A stretch of 64,000 nucleotides of DNA. It comes from Pseudochelatococcus lubricantis (GTDB lineage Bacteria; Pseudomonadota; Alphaproteobacteria; Rhizobiales; Beijerinckiaceae). The translations under genes were made by a program, and so were the position numbers. Location: positions 1,054,001 through 1,118,000 of the forward strand of contig NZ_JBHLXC010000002.1 of the NCBI RefSeq assembly GCF_042432495.1. Direction: 5' to 3'. The notes beneath the pieces were generated by a model. It searched no databases. It was given only the letters and a program-made list of their open reading frames with translations, and was not told the origin of the DNA. This document shows, piece after piece, positions 1-8,916 of this stretch; position 1 is the first letter of the stretch; each line of letters begins with the position of its first letter.

Positions 1-130
1 GGGCGCTGTTCATTGTTCGAAGCGTTCCAGACTCGGCCGCGTCCGTGTCTGCGATCCCTTATTGACGCGACTTCCGAGCGATCGGGTGCTTCCATCCGGT
101 CGGCAGGTGCGTTGGAAACGGTGAACCGTC

Positions 131-1570
131 ATGGCCTCGATTGCCTTTCCCGAACCAGACCCCGCCATACTGGCGCGCCGCGAGGCCATCTGGGCCGATC
201 TCGCGCGGCTCGTCGCGCCGGACGCGCTGATCACGAGCGAGGACGAGCGGCGTGCCTTCGAGACGGATGCGCTCGCCGCCTACCGGCAGGTGCCGCTCGC
301 CGTCGTGCTGCCGTCCTCGACGGAGGAAGCCGCGGCGGTGATGGCCTATTGCAACCGCGAGGGCATCAAGATCGTGCCGCGGGGAGCGGGCACGTCGCTC
401 GCCGGCGGCGCGATCCCGGCCCCCGATTCGGTGGTGATCGGCGTCTCGAAAATGCGCCGGGTGCTCGATGTCGATTACGCCAACAGGACCGCGCGCGTCG
501 AGGCCGGCATCACCAATCTCGCCATCAGCCAGGAAGTCGCGGCCGAGGGCTTCTTCTACGCGCCCGATCCGTCCAGCCAGCTCGCCTGCACCATCGCTGG
601 CAATATCGCCATGAACTCCGGCGGCGCCCATTGCCTGAAGTACGGCGTGACCACCAACAACCTGATGGGCGTGAAGCTCGTGCTGATGGACGGCACCGTC
701 GTCGAGATCGGCGGCGATCATCTCGACGCGGCCGGCTACGACCTGCTCGGCCTGCTCACGGGTGCGGAGGGCCAGCTCGGCCTCGTGACGGAGGCGACGG
801 TGCGCATCCTGCCCATGGCGGAAGGCGCGCGGCCGCTGCTGATCGGCTTTTCGTCGAGCGAGACGGCGGGCGCGTGCGTCACGGCGATCATCGCCGCCGG
901 CATCATTCCCGTGGCGCTCGAATTCATGGACGGCCCTGCCATTCGCATCTGCGAGGATTTCGCCAAGGCGGGCTATCCCACCGGCGCGGAGGCGATGCTC
1001 ATCGTCGAGGTGGAAGGATCGGAAGAGGAAATCGAGGACGAACTGGCGAAGATCGAGGCCATCGCCCGTACGTTCGATCCGCTGGCGATCCGGGTTTCCC
1101 AGTCCGCTGCGGAGAGCGCGGCGATCTGGAAGGGGCGCAAGTCGGCCTTCGGCGCGATGGGGCGTATCGCCGACTATCTGTGCATGGACGGCACCATCCC
1201 CACGGGCCAGCTCTCGCTGGTGCTGCGGCGAATCGCCGAAATCTGCGCGGAAAACGGCCTCGGCGTCGCCAACATCTTCCACGCCGGTGACGGTAACCTG
1301 CACCCGCTCATCCTCTACGACGTCGCCAAGCCCGGCGATCTGGAGCGGGCGGAGAAGGCGGGCGCGGAAATCCTGAAGCTGTGCGTGGACGTGGGCGGCT
1401 GCCTCACCGGCGAGCACGGCGTCGGCATCGAGAAGCGCGACCTGATGACCTATCAGTACAATCGCGCCGATCTGGAGCAGCAGATGCGGGCGCGGGCAGT
1501 CTTCGATCCGCGCTGGCTGCTCAACCCGGCCAAGGTTTTTCCGCTCGACGGGCGGCTCACGGCACAATAA
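131..1570 (+). CDS. glcD: Glycolate oxidase, FAD-linked subunit GlcD
   Basis: This is the catalytic flavoprotein subunit of glycolate oxidase, which oxidises glycolate to glyoxylate and passes electrons on through GlcE and GlcF to the respiratory chain. The 479-residue protein has an N-terminal FAD-binding domain (about 55-230, with PRGAGTSLAGG and the SGG/NN segments that hold FAD). A C-terminal FAD-oxidase domain carries HAGDGNLHP from about residue 384 and GGCLTGEHGVG from about residue 422. Length is normal for GlcD. The ATG follows a purine-rich GGAAACGG. glcE follows after 15 bases and glcF three bases after that, so the three form one operon. D-lactate dehydrogenases share this fold, but the glcE/glcF neighbours decide the call. 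Confidence 0.95.
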   Translation: MASIAFPEPDPAILARREAIWADLARLVAPDALITSEDERRAFETDALAAYRQVPLAVVLPSSTEEAAAVMAYCNREGIKIVPRGAGTSLAGGAIPAPDSVVIGVSKMRRVLDVDYANRTARVEAGITNLAISQEVAAEGFFYAPDPSSQLACTIAGNIAMNSGGAHCLKYGVTTNNLMGVKLVLMDGTVVEIGGDHLDAAGYDLLGLLTGAEGQLGLVTEATVRILPMAEGARPLLIGFSSSETAGACVTAIIAAGIIPVALEFMDGPAIRICEDFAKAGYPTGAEAMLIVEVEGSEEEIEDELAKIEAIARTFDPLAIRVSQSAAESAAIWKGRKSAFGAMGRIADYLCMDGTIPTGQLSLVLRRIAEICAENGLGVANIFHAGDGNLHPLILYDVAKPGDLERAEKAGAEILKLCVDVGGCLTGEHGVGIEKRDLMTYQYNRADLEQQMRARAVFDPRWLLNPAKVFPLDGRLTAQ

Positions 1571-1585
1571 CGCAAGCACATCGGG

Positions 1586-2794
1586 ATGGAACGCATGACG
1601 GTTTACGCGCCCGCGTCCGAGGCGGAAGCGGCGGATGTCATCAGGCAGGCGCAGGCGGCGCACTCGCCGCTGGCGCTGGCGGGAAGCGGCACGAAGGCGG
1701 GGATCGGCAGGCCGGGCAACGCGGGGCACTGCCTGACCTCGCTCGGCCTCCAGGGCATCACGCTTTATGAGCCCTCCGAGATGGTGATCGCGGCGCGCGC
1801 CGGCACGCGGCTCGTCGACGTGGCGCGGGTGCTGGCCGCGCGCGGGCAGCGGCTGACGTTCGAGCCGCCGGAGCCGGCGCTGCTGATGGGAACGGACGGC
1901 GAGCAGACCATCGGTGGCATCGTCGCCGCCAACTGGTCGGGCCCGCGCCGCATCATGGCGGGCGCCTGCCGCGACAGCCTGATCGGCGTGCGGTTCGTCA
2001 ACGGGCGCGGCGAAATCGTGAAATCCGGCGGCCGGGTGATGAAGAACGTCACCGGTCTCGACTTCGTCAAGCTGCTGGCTGGATCATGGGGCACGCTCGG
2101 CTTCCTGACCGAGGTGACCTTCAAGGTGCTGCCGGTTCCCGAGGCCGAGATCACGCTGGCGCTCGCCGGGCTCGATGACCGGCGGGGCGTGGCGGCGCTG
2201 TGCGACGCCATGGGCTCGCCCTATGGCGTCAGCGGCGCGGCGCATCTGCCCGACGGTTGGCACGATGGCGGGCAACCGCAGCCGGCGCTGACGCTGCTGC
2301 GGCTGGAGGGCTCGGCTTTTTCCGTGCGCCACAGAGTCGCGGCGCTGGGCGAAAGGCTCGCGCCCTTCGGCGGCCACTCGCTGCTGGAAGACGACGACAG
2401 CCGCCTGGTCTGGTCCCGCGTGCGCGATGCCGCGCCGGTCGCGGAGCCGCGGGAGCGGGCGGTGTGGCGCATTTCCGCCGCGCCGGCGCGGGGGCCGGAC
2501 ATCGTGGCGGCGGTGAAAGCCCAGCGCGAGGCGATCCATTTCTACGACTGGAGCGGCGGGCTCGTCTGGCTGTCGACGCCGGCTGGTGAGGATGCGGGCG
2601 AGAAGGCGGTCCGCGCGGCCGTGGCGCAGCATGGCGGCCACGCCACGCTGATGCGCGCGCCGGTCGAGGTGCGCGCGGCGGTGTCCGTTTTCCAGCCGCA
2701 GCCCGAACCGTTGGCGCGCCTCAGCCGGGAACTGAAGCGTGCCTTCGATCCGGAAGGCGTGCTGGAGCCGGGCCGCATGACGGCGGGAGTTTGA
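1586..2794 (+). CDS. glcE: Glycolate oxidase FAD-binding subunit GlcE
   Basis: This is the second flavin-binding subunit of glycolate oxidase, 402 residues. It keeps the FAD-binding fold of GlcD, with a TDGEQTIGG segment and GGRVMKNVTGLDF from about residue 148, followed by GSWGTLGF. It lacks the long C-terminal FAD-oxidase domain with the HAGDGN motif, which is the normal difference between GlcE and GlcD. The start could also be the in-frame ATG nine bases downstream (1595). It lies between glcD and glcF in a tight operon, and the glcF start is three bases after its stop. Confidence 0.94.
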   Translation: MERMTVYAPASEAEAADVIRQAQAAHSPLALAGSGTKAGIGRPGNAGHCLTSLGLQGITLYEPSEMVIAARAGTRLVDVARVLAARGQRLTFEPPEPALLMGTDGEQTIGGIVAANWSGPRRIMAGACRDSLIGVRFVNGRGEIVKSGGRVMKNVTGLDFVKLLAGSWGTLGFLTEVTFKVLPVPEAEITLALAGLDDRRGVAALCDAMGSPYGVSGAAHLPDGWHDGGQPQPALTLLRLEGSAFSVRHRVAALGERLAPFGGHSLLEDDDSRLVWSRVRDAAPVAEPRERAVWRISAAPARGPDIVAAVKAQREAIHFYDWSGGLVWLSTPAGEDAGEKAVRAAVAQHGGHATLMRAPVEVRAAVSVFQPQPEPLARLSRELKRAFDPEGVLEPGRMTAGV

Positions 2795-2797
2795 ACG

Positions 2798-4162
2798 ATG
2801 CAGACGCATTTCCGTCCCGAACAGCTCGATTCGCCGCAGATGCGCGAATCGGAGAGCATCCTGCGCACCTGCGTGCATTGCGGCTTCTGCACGGCCACCT
2901 GCCCGACCTATCTGCTGCTCGGCGACGAGGCGGATTCTCCGCGCGGGCGCATCTATCTGATCAAGGACATGCTGGAGAGCGGCAAGCCCGCCACGGCGCC
3001 GGTGGTCAAGCATGTCGACCGCTGCCTTTCCTGCCTGTCGTGCATGACGACCTGCCCGTCGGGCGTGCATTACATGCATCTGGTGGACCACGCCCGCGCT
3101 CATATCGAGCAGACGTGGAAACGCCCCCTCGCCGACAGGCTCGTGCGCGCGTTGATCGCCGCCGTTCTGCCCTACCGTGACCGCTTCCGCCTCGCCCTGC
3201 GGGCCTCCGCGCTGGCGCGGCCATTCGCCGGGGTCATTGCGCGCGTGCCGGGCGTCGGCCGAAGGCTTTCGGCGATGCTCGCGCTGGCGCCGGTCCGGCT
3301 GCCCGAGGCCGACAATGATGCGGCCGGGCGGCGCGTCATCCCGGCCATCGGCGAGCGCCGGGGGCGGGTGGCGCTGCTTGGCGGATGTGCGCAGCCGGTG
3401 CTCGACCCCGGCATCAACGCTGCCACCATCCGGCTGCTGACACGCAACGGTATCGAGGTCGTGCTGGCAGAGGAAGGTTGCTGCGGCGCCCTGGTGCACC
3501 ATATGGGGCGCGAGAGCCAGGCGCATACGCTCGCCCGCCAGACCATCGACGCCTGGACGCGCGAGATCGACGGTGACGGGCTCGACGCGATCATCGTCAC
3601 GGCATCCGGCTGCGGCACGACGATCAAGGACTACGGCTTCATGTTCCGGGACGATCCGGAATGGGCCGGGAAGGCGGCGAAGGTGTCGGCGCTGGCGAAG
3701 GACATCACCGAATATCTCACGGCGCTGAAGATCGACTGGCAGCCCGGCACGCGCGGGCTCAGTGTCGCCTACCATTCCGCCTGCTCGATGCAGCACGGCC
3801 AGCAGATCCGCGACGAGCCGAAGAACCTGCTCAGGAAGGCGGGCTTCACGGTGAAGGACGTGCCGGAAGGGCATATCTGCTGCGGTTCGGCCGGCGCCTA
3901 CAACATGCTGCAGCCGGAAATCGCGCAGCAACTGCGCGACCGCAAAATCGGCAACATCAGGAAAACCGGCGCCGGGATCGTCGCCACGGGCAACATCGGC
4001 TGCATGACCCAGATCGGGCAGGGTTTCACCGTCGCGGGGGAAACCGTGCCGGTGGTGCACACGGTCGAGCTGCTGGACTGGGCGAACGGCGGCCCCCGTC
4101 CGGCGGCGTTATCGGCACTGCCCGAAAACGAGGCATCCGGAAGGACACCTGCGCCAGCGTGA
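2798..4162 (+). CDS. glcF: Glycolate oxidase iron-sulfur subunit GlcF
   Basis: This is the electron-transfer subunit of glycolate oxidase, 454 residues. Two ferredoxin-type CxxCxxCxxxC clusters are visible near the N terminus (Cys25/28/31/35 and Cys77/80/83/87), each expected to bind a 4Fe-4S centre. Two CCG domains follow, seen as GCCGALVHH and HICCGSAG, as in heterodisulfide reductase-like proteins. This architecture is standard for GlcF. It is the last gene of glcDEF. About 130 bases without a clear terminator separate it from the next gene. Confidence 0.94.
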   Translation: MQTHFRPEQLDSPQMRESESILRTCVHCGFCTATCPTYLLLGDEADSPRGRIYLIKDMLESGKPATAPVVKHVDRCLSCLSCMTTCPSGVHYMHLVDHARAHIEQTWKRPLADRLVRALIAAVLPYRDRFRLALRASALARPFAGVIARVPGVGRRLSAMLALAPVRLPEADNDAAGRRVIPAIGERRGRVALLGGCAQPVLDPGINAATIRLLTRNGIEVVLAEEGCCGALVHHMGRESQAHTLARQTIDAWTREIDGDGLDAIIVTASGCGTTIKDYGFMFRDDPEWAGKAAKVSALAKDITEYLTALKIDWQPGTRGLSVAYHSACSMQHGQQIRDEPKNLLRKAGFTVKDVPEGHICCGSAGAYNMLQPEIAQQLRDRKIGNIRKTGAGIVATGNIGCMTQIGQGFTVAGETVPVVHTVELLDWANGGPRPAALSALPENEASGRTPAPA

Positions 4163-4311
4163 GCCTGCGGCGTTAAAGGCGCGCTCACCACAATTTCGTG
4201 CGATGCACCGGCGACGTCTTGCTCGCAGGCGCGGAAAGGGCCATTCTGGCAGAGACTGTTCGAACCGGTATCAGGCCGGATTCGTGATCGGGGAATTTGC
4301 CGGTGGCTGGT

Positions 4312-6228
4312 ATGTCTCTTGCGCGCCTTGCGCGCTTCGCGCGCCTGGAAAGCGTGGCGCGCCTCGCTTTGCTCGTGTCTGTCCTGTCCGGGGCCGGCGT
4401 CGGTCCCTCGTTGGCGCGCACGTCCGTTATCGACGATATCCTGCCGGATTACGCCCCTGCCGAAACCCTCGACGGCAATTTCTTGGCGGCGATCATCGCC
4501 GGCGCCTCGCGCGATACGCGGGCGGCGGCGGTCTATTTCCGCGAGTCGCTGAAGGCCGATCCGCGCAATCCCGATCTGCGCGAGCGCGGTTTCGTCGCCT
4601 TTCTCGCCAACGGCTCGATGCCGGAGGCCATCGCGCTGGCGCGCGACGTCGCACGCACGGATCGTAACAACGGGCTGGCGCAACTGGTGCTCGGCGTCGA
4701 AGCCCTGCAGAAGAAGCAGTACGTCACTGCGCGCCGTTTCTTCAACCGGGGCGGGCGCGGGCGGTCGGCCGACATCACCGCCACGCTGCTGAACGCATGG
4801 AGCTGGGCAGGATCGAAGAACTTCGCCGAGGCGGTCGGCACCGTCGACAATCTCACCGGCGAGAGCGTCTATAACGTATTCCGCGACTTTCACGCCGGCC
4901 TGATCGCGACCTATCTCGGCAGCGCGCGGCAGGGCGAGGATCGGCTGCGCGCCGCCCACAGCGCGGAAGGCACGACGCTGCGGGTCGTCGACGCTTTCGG
5001 GCGCGTTCTCTCCTATCGCGGCAAGCCGGACGACGCGCGGGCGGTTTACGAGCGGTTCGATTCGCTGCTGCCGCGCCATCCCGTTGTGCGTCATGCGCTG
5101 GCCGAACTCGCGGCCGGGCGCAAGCTTGCGCCGCTCGTCTCCACGCCGCAGCAGGGCGCGGCGGAGGTGCTCTACGGCCTCGGCGCCGCCGGCAACGGGC
5201 AGGGCGATGAGGTGGCCGGGCTCATCTACCTCAACCTCGCACTCCATCTCGATCCGGAGCACGCGCTGGCCTCCATGACGCGAGGCGACATTCTGTCGCG
5301 CCTGAAGCTGCATGAGGCCGCCATCGACGCTTTCGACAAGGTGCCGGCCAAGTCGCCGCTGCGCACGAGCGCGGATATCCAGATCGCCGGCGCACTCAAC
5401 GCGCTCGAACGCCACGACGACGCCATCGCCTATCTGAAGAAGGTGCTGGAACGCCAGCCCGACGACATCGACGTGCTGTCGGCGCTGGGCGGCGTGCAGC
5501 AGGCGCGCAAGCTCTATGCCGAATCGGCGGAGACGTATAGCCGCGCCATCGCGCAGGCGGGCAAGCCCGACTCCAGCCACTGGATGCTGTATTACTTCCG
5601 CGGCGTCGCCTACGAGCGGTCGAAGCAATGGCCCAAGGCCGAGGCGGACCTGAAGAGGGCGCTGGAACTCGGCGGGGAAGGCATCGGCAGCGACCGGGCG
5701 CTGATCCTGAACTATCTCGGCTATTCCTGGGTCGACCGCAATGAGAACATCGACGAGGCGTTCGACATGCTCAAGCGCGCCGTCGAGCTGAAGCCGCGCG
5801 ACGGCTACATCGCCGACAGCCTGGCCTGGGCCTATTACAAGCTCGGCCGCTACGAGGACGCCGTGCGGGAGCTTGAGCGCGCTATCGAACTGAAGCCGTC
5901 CGAATCCGTCGTCAACGATCATCTGGGCGATGCCTACTGGCGCGTGGGCCGGCGCATCGAGGCCGTGTTCCAGTGGAACCACGCGCGCGATCTCAATCCG
6001 GAGCCGGAAGAGCTGCCCAAGATTCTCGAAAAGATCAAGAACGGGCTTCCCGACGAAAAGGATACCCGCGCGCCCGACGCCAGCGCGCCGCAGAAGGCGG
6101 ACAAGGTGATCAAGGCCGAGACGGAGACGGCGCCCGCCGGCGAAGGGAAGCCGAAACACGATGCGCCCGTGCCCGCCGGCACGCCGGCCCCGGCGCCCGC
6201 CGTGCCGTCGGAAGCTCCCGACAGGTGA
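4312..6228 (+). CDS. TPR-repeat secreted or envelope protein
   Basis: This protein of about 638 residues starts with a basic and hydrophobic segment (MSLARLARFARLESVARLALLV, ending near SLA) that looks like a signal peptide. The body is a long run of tetratricopeptide units, best seen at about residues 330-580 (for example NYLGYSWVDR, SLAWAYYKLGRYEDAV, DHLGDAYWRVGR). The tail is rich in Lys, Pro and Ala. TPR arrays hold protein partners, but the partner here cannot be read from sequence. It lies just ahead of ispE, an arrangement I recall in related genomes. A TTG at 4297 with GGGGA close by is an alternative start. Confidence 0.85.
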   Translation: MSLARLARFARLESVARLALLVSVLSGAGVGPSLARTSVIDDILPDYAPAETLDGNFLAAIIAGASRDTRAAAVYFRESLKADPRNPDLRERGFVAFLANGSMPEAIALARDVARTDRNNGLAQLVLGVEALQKKQYVTARRFFNRGGRGRSADITATLLNAWSWAGSKNFAEAVGTVDNLTGESVYNVFRDFHAGLIATYLGSARQGEDRLRAAHSAEGTTLRVVDAFGRVLSYRGKPDDARAVYERFDSLLPRHPVVRHALAELAAGRKLAPLVSTPQQGAAEVLYGLGAAGNGQGDEVAGLIYLNLALHLDPEHALASMTRGDILSRLKLHEAAIDAFDKVPAKSPLRTSADIQIAGALNALERHDDAIAYLKKVLERQPDDIDVLSALGGVQQARKLYAESAETYSRAIAQAGKPDSSHWMLYYFRGVAYERSKQWPKAEADLKRALELGGEGIGSDRALILNYLGYSWVDRNENIDEAFDMLKRAVELKPRDGYIADSLAWAYYKLGRYEDAVRELERAIELKPSESVVNDHLGDAYWRVGRRIEAVFQWNHARDLNPEPEELPKILEKIKNGLPDEKDTRAPDASAPQKADKVIKAETETAPAGEGKPKHDAPVPAGTPAPAPAVPSEAPDR

Positions 6229-6254
6229 ATGGCCTGCAAGCGGGGGGGCGGTGG

Positions 6255-7133
6255 ATGGCCGGCGGGGCGCTCGTCGCGCGCGCTCCCGCCAAGGTCAATC
6301 TGTCGCTCCACATTCTCGGGCGGCGCGCAGACGGCTTCCATGCGCTCGACAGCCTCGTGGCATTCGCGGGTTTCGGCGACCGGCTGCGCCTCACGCCGGG
6401 CGATGCGCTTTCCCTGTCCGTCGAAGGCCCCACGGCGCAGGCTTCCGGCGATGTTGCCGACAATCTGGTTCTCTTGGCGGCACGCGCCCTGCAGCAGCGC
6501 TGCCCCGCGCTGCGGGCGGGTGCGTTTCGCCTGACGAAGCGGCTGCCCGTCGCGGCCGGTGTCGGCGGCGGTTCGTCCGACGCGGCGGCAGCGCTACGTC
6601 TGCTGGCTGAACTCAATGGCATTCCGGCCGATGATTCCCGGCTGCTGGAGGCGGCGCGCGCCAGCGGGTCGGACGTTCCCGTCTGTCTCGACCCGTGCGC
6701 GCGGCGGATGGCGGGGACGGGGGAAATCGTGGGGCCGCCCCTGCATCTGCCGGCGCTTCCCGCCGTGCTGGTCAATCCGGGTGTGGCCGTTTCCACGCCG
6801 GCGGTTTTTCGCGCGCTCGGGCTTGCGCCGGGGGAGGATGCCGCGAGCGGCGCGCATCCGCCTGTGTCTGCCGCTCCGACGCCGGAGGCGCTGTGGTCGC
6901 TGCTGCGGGAGACGCGGAACGATCTCGAATCGCCGGCGCTGCGGATCGCGCCTGTCATCGCGGATGTGCTGGCGGCGCTGCGCGCGCGGCCGGGGTGCCG
7001 CCTGGCGCGTATGTCGGGCTCCGGCGCCACGGTGTTCGGCCTGTTCGACACCCGCAGCCGCGCGGCGCTCGCCAGCCGGGAACTGCAGCGGCTGCATCCC
7101 GCGTGGTGGGTGCGGGCGACGGTCTTGCGGTAG
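6255..7133 (+). CDS. ispE: 4-diphosphocytidyl-2-C-methyl-D-erythritol kinase
   Basis: IspE phosphorylates CDP-methylerythritol at the 2-hydroxyl in the MEP route to isoprenoid precursors. The 292-residue product has the GHMP-kinase layout: an N-terminal APAKVNLSLHILGRR substrate segment, the ATP-binding loop VAAGVGGGSSDAA at about 99-111, and a C-terminal MSGSGATVFGLF motif. The ATG at 6255 is chosen because the family signature begins a few residues after it, although the frame stays open far upstream inside the TPR gene. The gap to the upstream stop is 26 bases, so co-transcription is likely. Confidence 0.95.
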   Translation: MAGGALVARAPAKVNLSLHILGRRADGFHALDSLVAFAGFGDRLRLTPGDALSLSVEGPTAQASGDVADNLVLLAARALQQRCPALRAGAFRLTKRLPVAAGVGGGSSDAAAALRLLAELNGIPADDSRLLEAARASGSDVPVCLDPCARRMAGTGEIVGPPLHLPALPAVLVNPGVAVSTPAVFRALGLAPGEDAASGAHPPVSAAPTPEALWSLLRETRNDLESPALRIAPVIADVLAALRARPGCRLARMSGSGATVFGLFDTRSRAALASRELQRLHPAWWVRATVLR

Positions 7134-7263
7134 CGCGCCGGCGCGATATACAGGGTGACACGGTGCCGCGATCGTGGCTAAGGTGCAGGCTGCAGGGAAC
7201 GGATTTGCAAGCACGTTTCCGCATGCATCGTTGGTGGAAGAAACGCTTTTGAAGAGGGATGGC

Positions 7264-8025
7264 ATGACATCGGCGCGCCCGCGCCCGCTCGTCGCGGGCA
7301 ACTGGAAGATGAACGGCAACAAGCTGTCGGCGCGGGTTTTTGCGGCGATCATTCAGGGCTATGACGCGGCGCTGCGCAGCAAGGTCGAGCTTCTGATCTG
7401 CCCGCCCGCCACGCTCACCGTCACCTTCGGCGTGGTGGCGGTCGGCTCGGGCGTCTCGGTCGGCGGTCAGGATTGCCACGTCAAGGCGTCCGGCGCGCAC
7501 ACGGGCGATGTCTCCGCGCCGCAGCTCGCGGACGCCGGTGCCTCCTACGTGATTGTCGGCCATTCCGAGCGGCGCGCCGACCACGGCGAGACGGACGCGG
7601 TCGTGCGTGCCAAGGCGCTCGCCGCGCGCGATGCGTGGCTGACACCGGTCGTTTGCGTCGGCGAAACCCGCGGGCAGCGCGAGGGCGGCAACGCCCTCGA
7701 CGTGGTGCGCGCGCAGCTTGCCGGCTCGCTGCCCGAAACGGCGAACGGCGACGATCTCGTCGTGGCGTATGAGCCCGTCTGGGCCATCGGCACGGGGCTG
7801 ACGCCGACGCCCGCGCAGGTGGCGGAGGTGCATGCGGCGATCCGCGCGGCGCTCGTCGAGCGCTATGGCGAGGCCGGGGCGGCGATTCGCATCCTCTACG
7901 GCGGTTCCGTCAAGCCCGACAATGCCTTCGACCTGCTGTCGGTGAGCCATGTCGACGGTGCATTGGTGGGTGGCGCGAGCCTGGAAGCCGCCGATTTCCT
8001 TGCCATCGCTGATTATTACCGCTGA
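7264..8025 (+). CDS. tpiA: Triosephosphate isomerase
   Basis: TpiA interconverts dihydroxyacetone phosphate and glyceraldehyde 3-phosphate in glycolysis and the Calvin cycle. The 253-residue product shows the full active site: AGNWKMN with catalytic Lys15, GHSERR with His100, AYEPVWAIGTG with catalytic Glu170, and the phosphate-binding LYGGSVKPDN loop. The ATG at 7264 follows GAAGAGGGA at good spacing. An in-frame upstream start would add 30 residues that do not belong to the family. Confidence 0.96.
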   Translation: MTSARPRPLVAGNWKMNGNKLSARVFAAIIQGYDAALRSKVELLICPPATLTVTFGVVAVGSGVSVGGQDCHVKASGAHTGDVSAPQLADAGASYVIVGHSERRADHGETDAVVRAKALAARDAWLTPVVCVGETRGQREGGNALDVVRAQLAGSLPETANGDDLVVAYEPVWAIGTGLTPTPAQVAEVHAAIRAALVERYGEAGAAIRILYGGSVKPDNAFDLLSVSHVDGALVGGASLEAADFLAIADYYR

Positions 8026-8170
8026 CCGGAAAAGCGGGGAAACGCGAAAATCGCACCGCCCCTTTCTTTGCGGTCACATGATGTTTATGTTACAGCCTGC
8101 TTCCGGTATCCGTGCGCCGCTTCCGCCGGCGGGGGCGTATGCCTGAAATGTGGCTCGTCTGGGTTATGAT

Positions 8171-8581
8171 ATGCAAAGCGTTCTGATCGTCGTTCATCTC
8201 GTTATTGTGCTGGCACTCGTCGGCGTCGTGCTGCTGCAGCGCTCCGAAGGTGGCGGCCTTGGCATGGGCGGCGGAGGCAGCGGCGCGGGCTTCATGACCG
8301 GTCGCGGGCAGGCCAACGTGCTCACCCGCACCACCGCCATTCTGGCCGCGCTGTTCTTTCTGACGAGCCTCGGCCTGACGATTCTCGCCGGCCGGCAGAC
8401 GGCGCCGGGGTCCATCTTCGATGGCGCCACGGGCGGCGCGACCGCTCCGTCCGGTGCTCCCAGCGGCGACAGCGGCTTCCAGCGGCTCCAGCAGTTGCAG
8501 CAACTTGAGGCGCCGTCCGCGCCAGCACCCGCCCCCGCGCCGGCCGTTCCGAGCGGGCCGCAGGTGCCGAATGCAGAGTAA
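8171..8581 (+). CDS. secG: Preprotein translocase subunit SecG
   Basis: SecG is the small third subunit of the SecYEG channel and assists SecA-driven export. The 136-residue protein has a first membrane helix right at the start (MQSVLIVVHLVIVLALVGVV). A glycine-rich cytoplasmic loop follows (SEGGGLGMGGGGSGAG), then a second helix near residues 50-70 (AILAALFFLTSLGLTILAG). The Ala/Pro-rich tail is common in alphaproteobacterial SecG. ATG 8171 is preferred to the upstream in-frame start at 8150 because family members begin with this helix. A strong terminator hairpin follows the gene. Confidence 0.93.
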   Translation: MQSVLIVVHLVIVLALVGVVLLQRSEGGGLGMGGGGSGAGFMTGRGQANVLTRTTAILAALFFLTSLGLTILAGRQTAPGSIFDGATGGATAPSGAPSGDSGFQRLQQLQQLEAPSAPAPAPAPAVPSGPQVPNAE

Positions 8582-8615
8582 GGGACTGCCGGTGAAACGG
8601 TAGCCTCCGCAAACG

Positions 8616-8643
8616 AGGGCCGGAGTTCCGGCCCTTTCTCTTT
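8616..8643 (+). terminator. Rho-independent terminator after secG
   Basis: A 9-base perfect inverted repeat (AGGGCCGGA at 8616-8624 with TCCGGCCCT at 8627-8635) is followed by TTCTCTTT. It lies 35 bases past the secG stop, in the right orientation to end secG transcription. Confidence 0.8.
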
Positions 8644-8703
8644 GGGTCGGTCTGGTATGCGTTCCAAATGGCGTGACAAGGGAATACGTTGCGCTTAGAT
8701 CGG

Positions 8704-8850
8704 GAAGCGGTCTGCGAGTTTTTGATTTTTGAGCGAGTTTCCGTCGATCGGATGTTTGCGGTTGATCGGAAAGCGCTCCGGAATGTCAAATCACGAAACG
8801 GGTGCCGTTTCCGGGGGATTTGATGCGTATGCGAAGAGATAGAGCGACGG
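8704..8850. repeat. Degenerate copy of the modular intergenic palindromic repeat (copy D)
   Basis: This is most of the 335-base gap between secG and pyrG. From 8725 it reads TTTTTGAGCGAG, then two GATCGGA blocks in a palindromic setting, then AAGCGCTCC. That parallels the sequence TTTTGAGCG...GATCGGAACGCGCTCTA beside gltA. It continues with GAAACGGGTGCCGTTTCCGG, a stem like the second module near 54400. It is more diverged than the other copies. The pyrG promoter must lie in or after it. Confidence 0.5.
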
Positions 8851-8916
8851 CGTGATTTCGGTTTTCCGTCCGCTGCCCTATCGGTCTTTTTCGACGGGAG
8901 GGGATTGAGAGTCTCC

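Noticed and set aside
2084..4060. Long minus-strand frame opposite glcE and glcF
   Set aside because: It is the GC-driven shadow of glcEF, rich in Arg, His and Ala with no family motif. Similar long antisense frames at 59-1729, 3898-6159, 36740-38698, 43633-45753 and 57182-59944 were rejected for the same reason.
5973..6254. A 94-residue N-terminal extension of IspE
   Set aside because: It overlaps the end of the TPR gene in another frame, and IspE family members start at the ATG at 6255.
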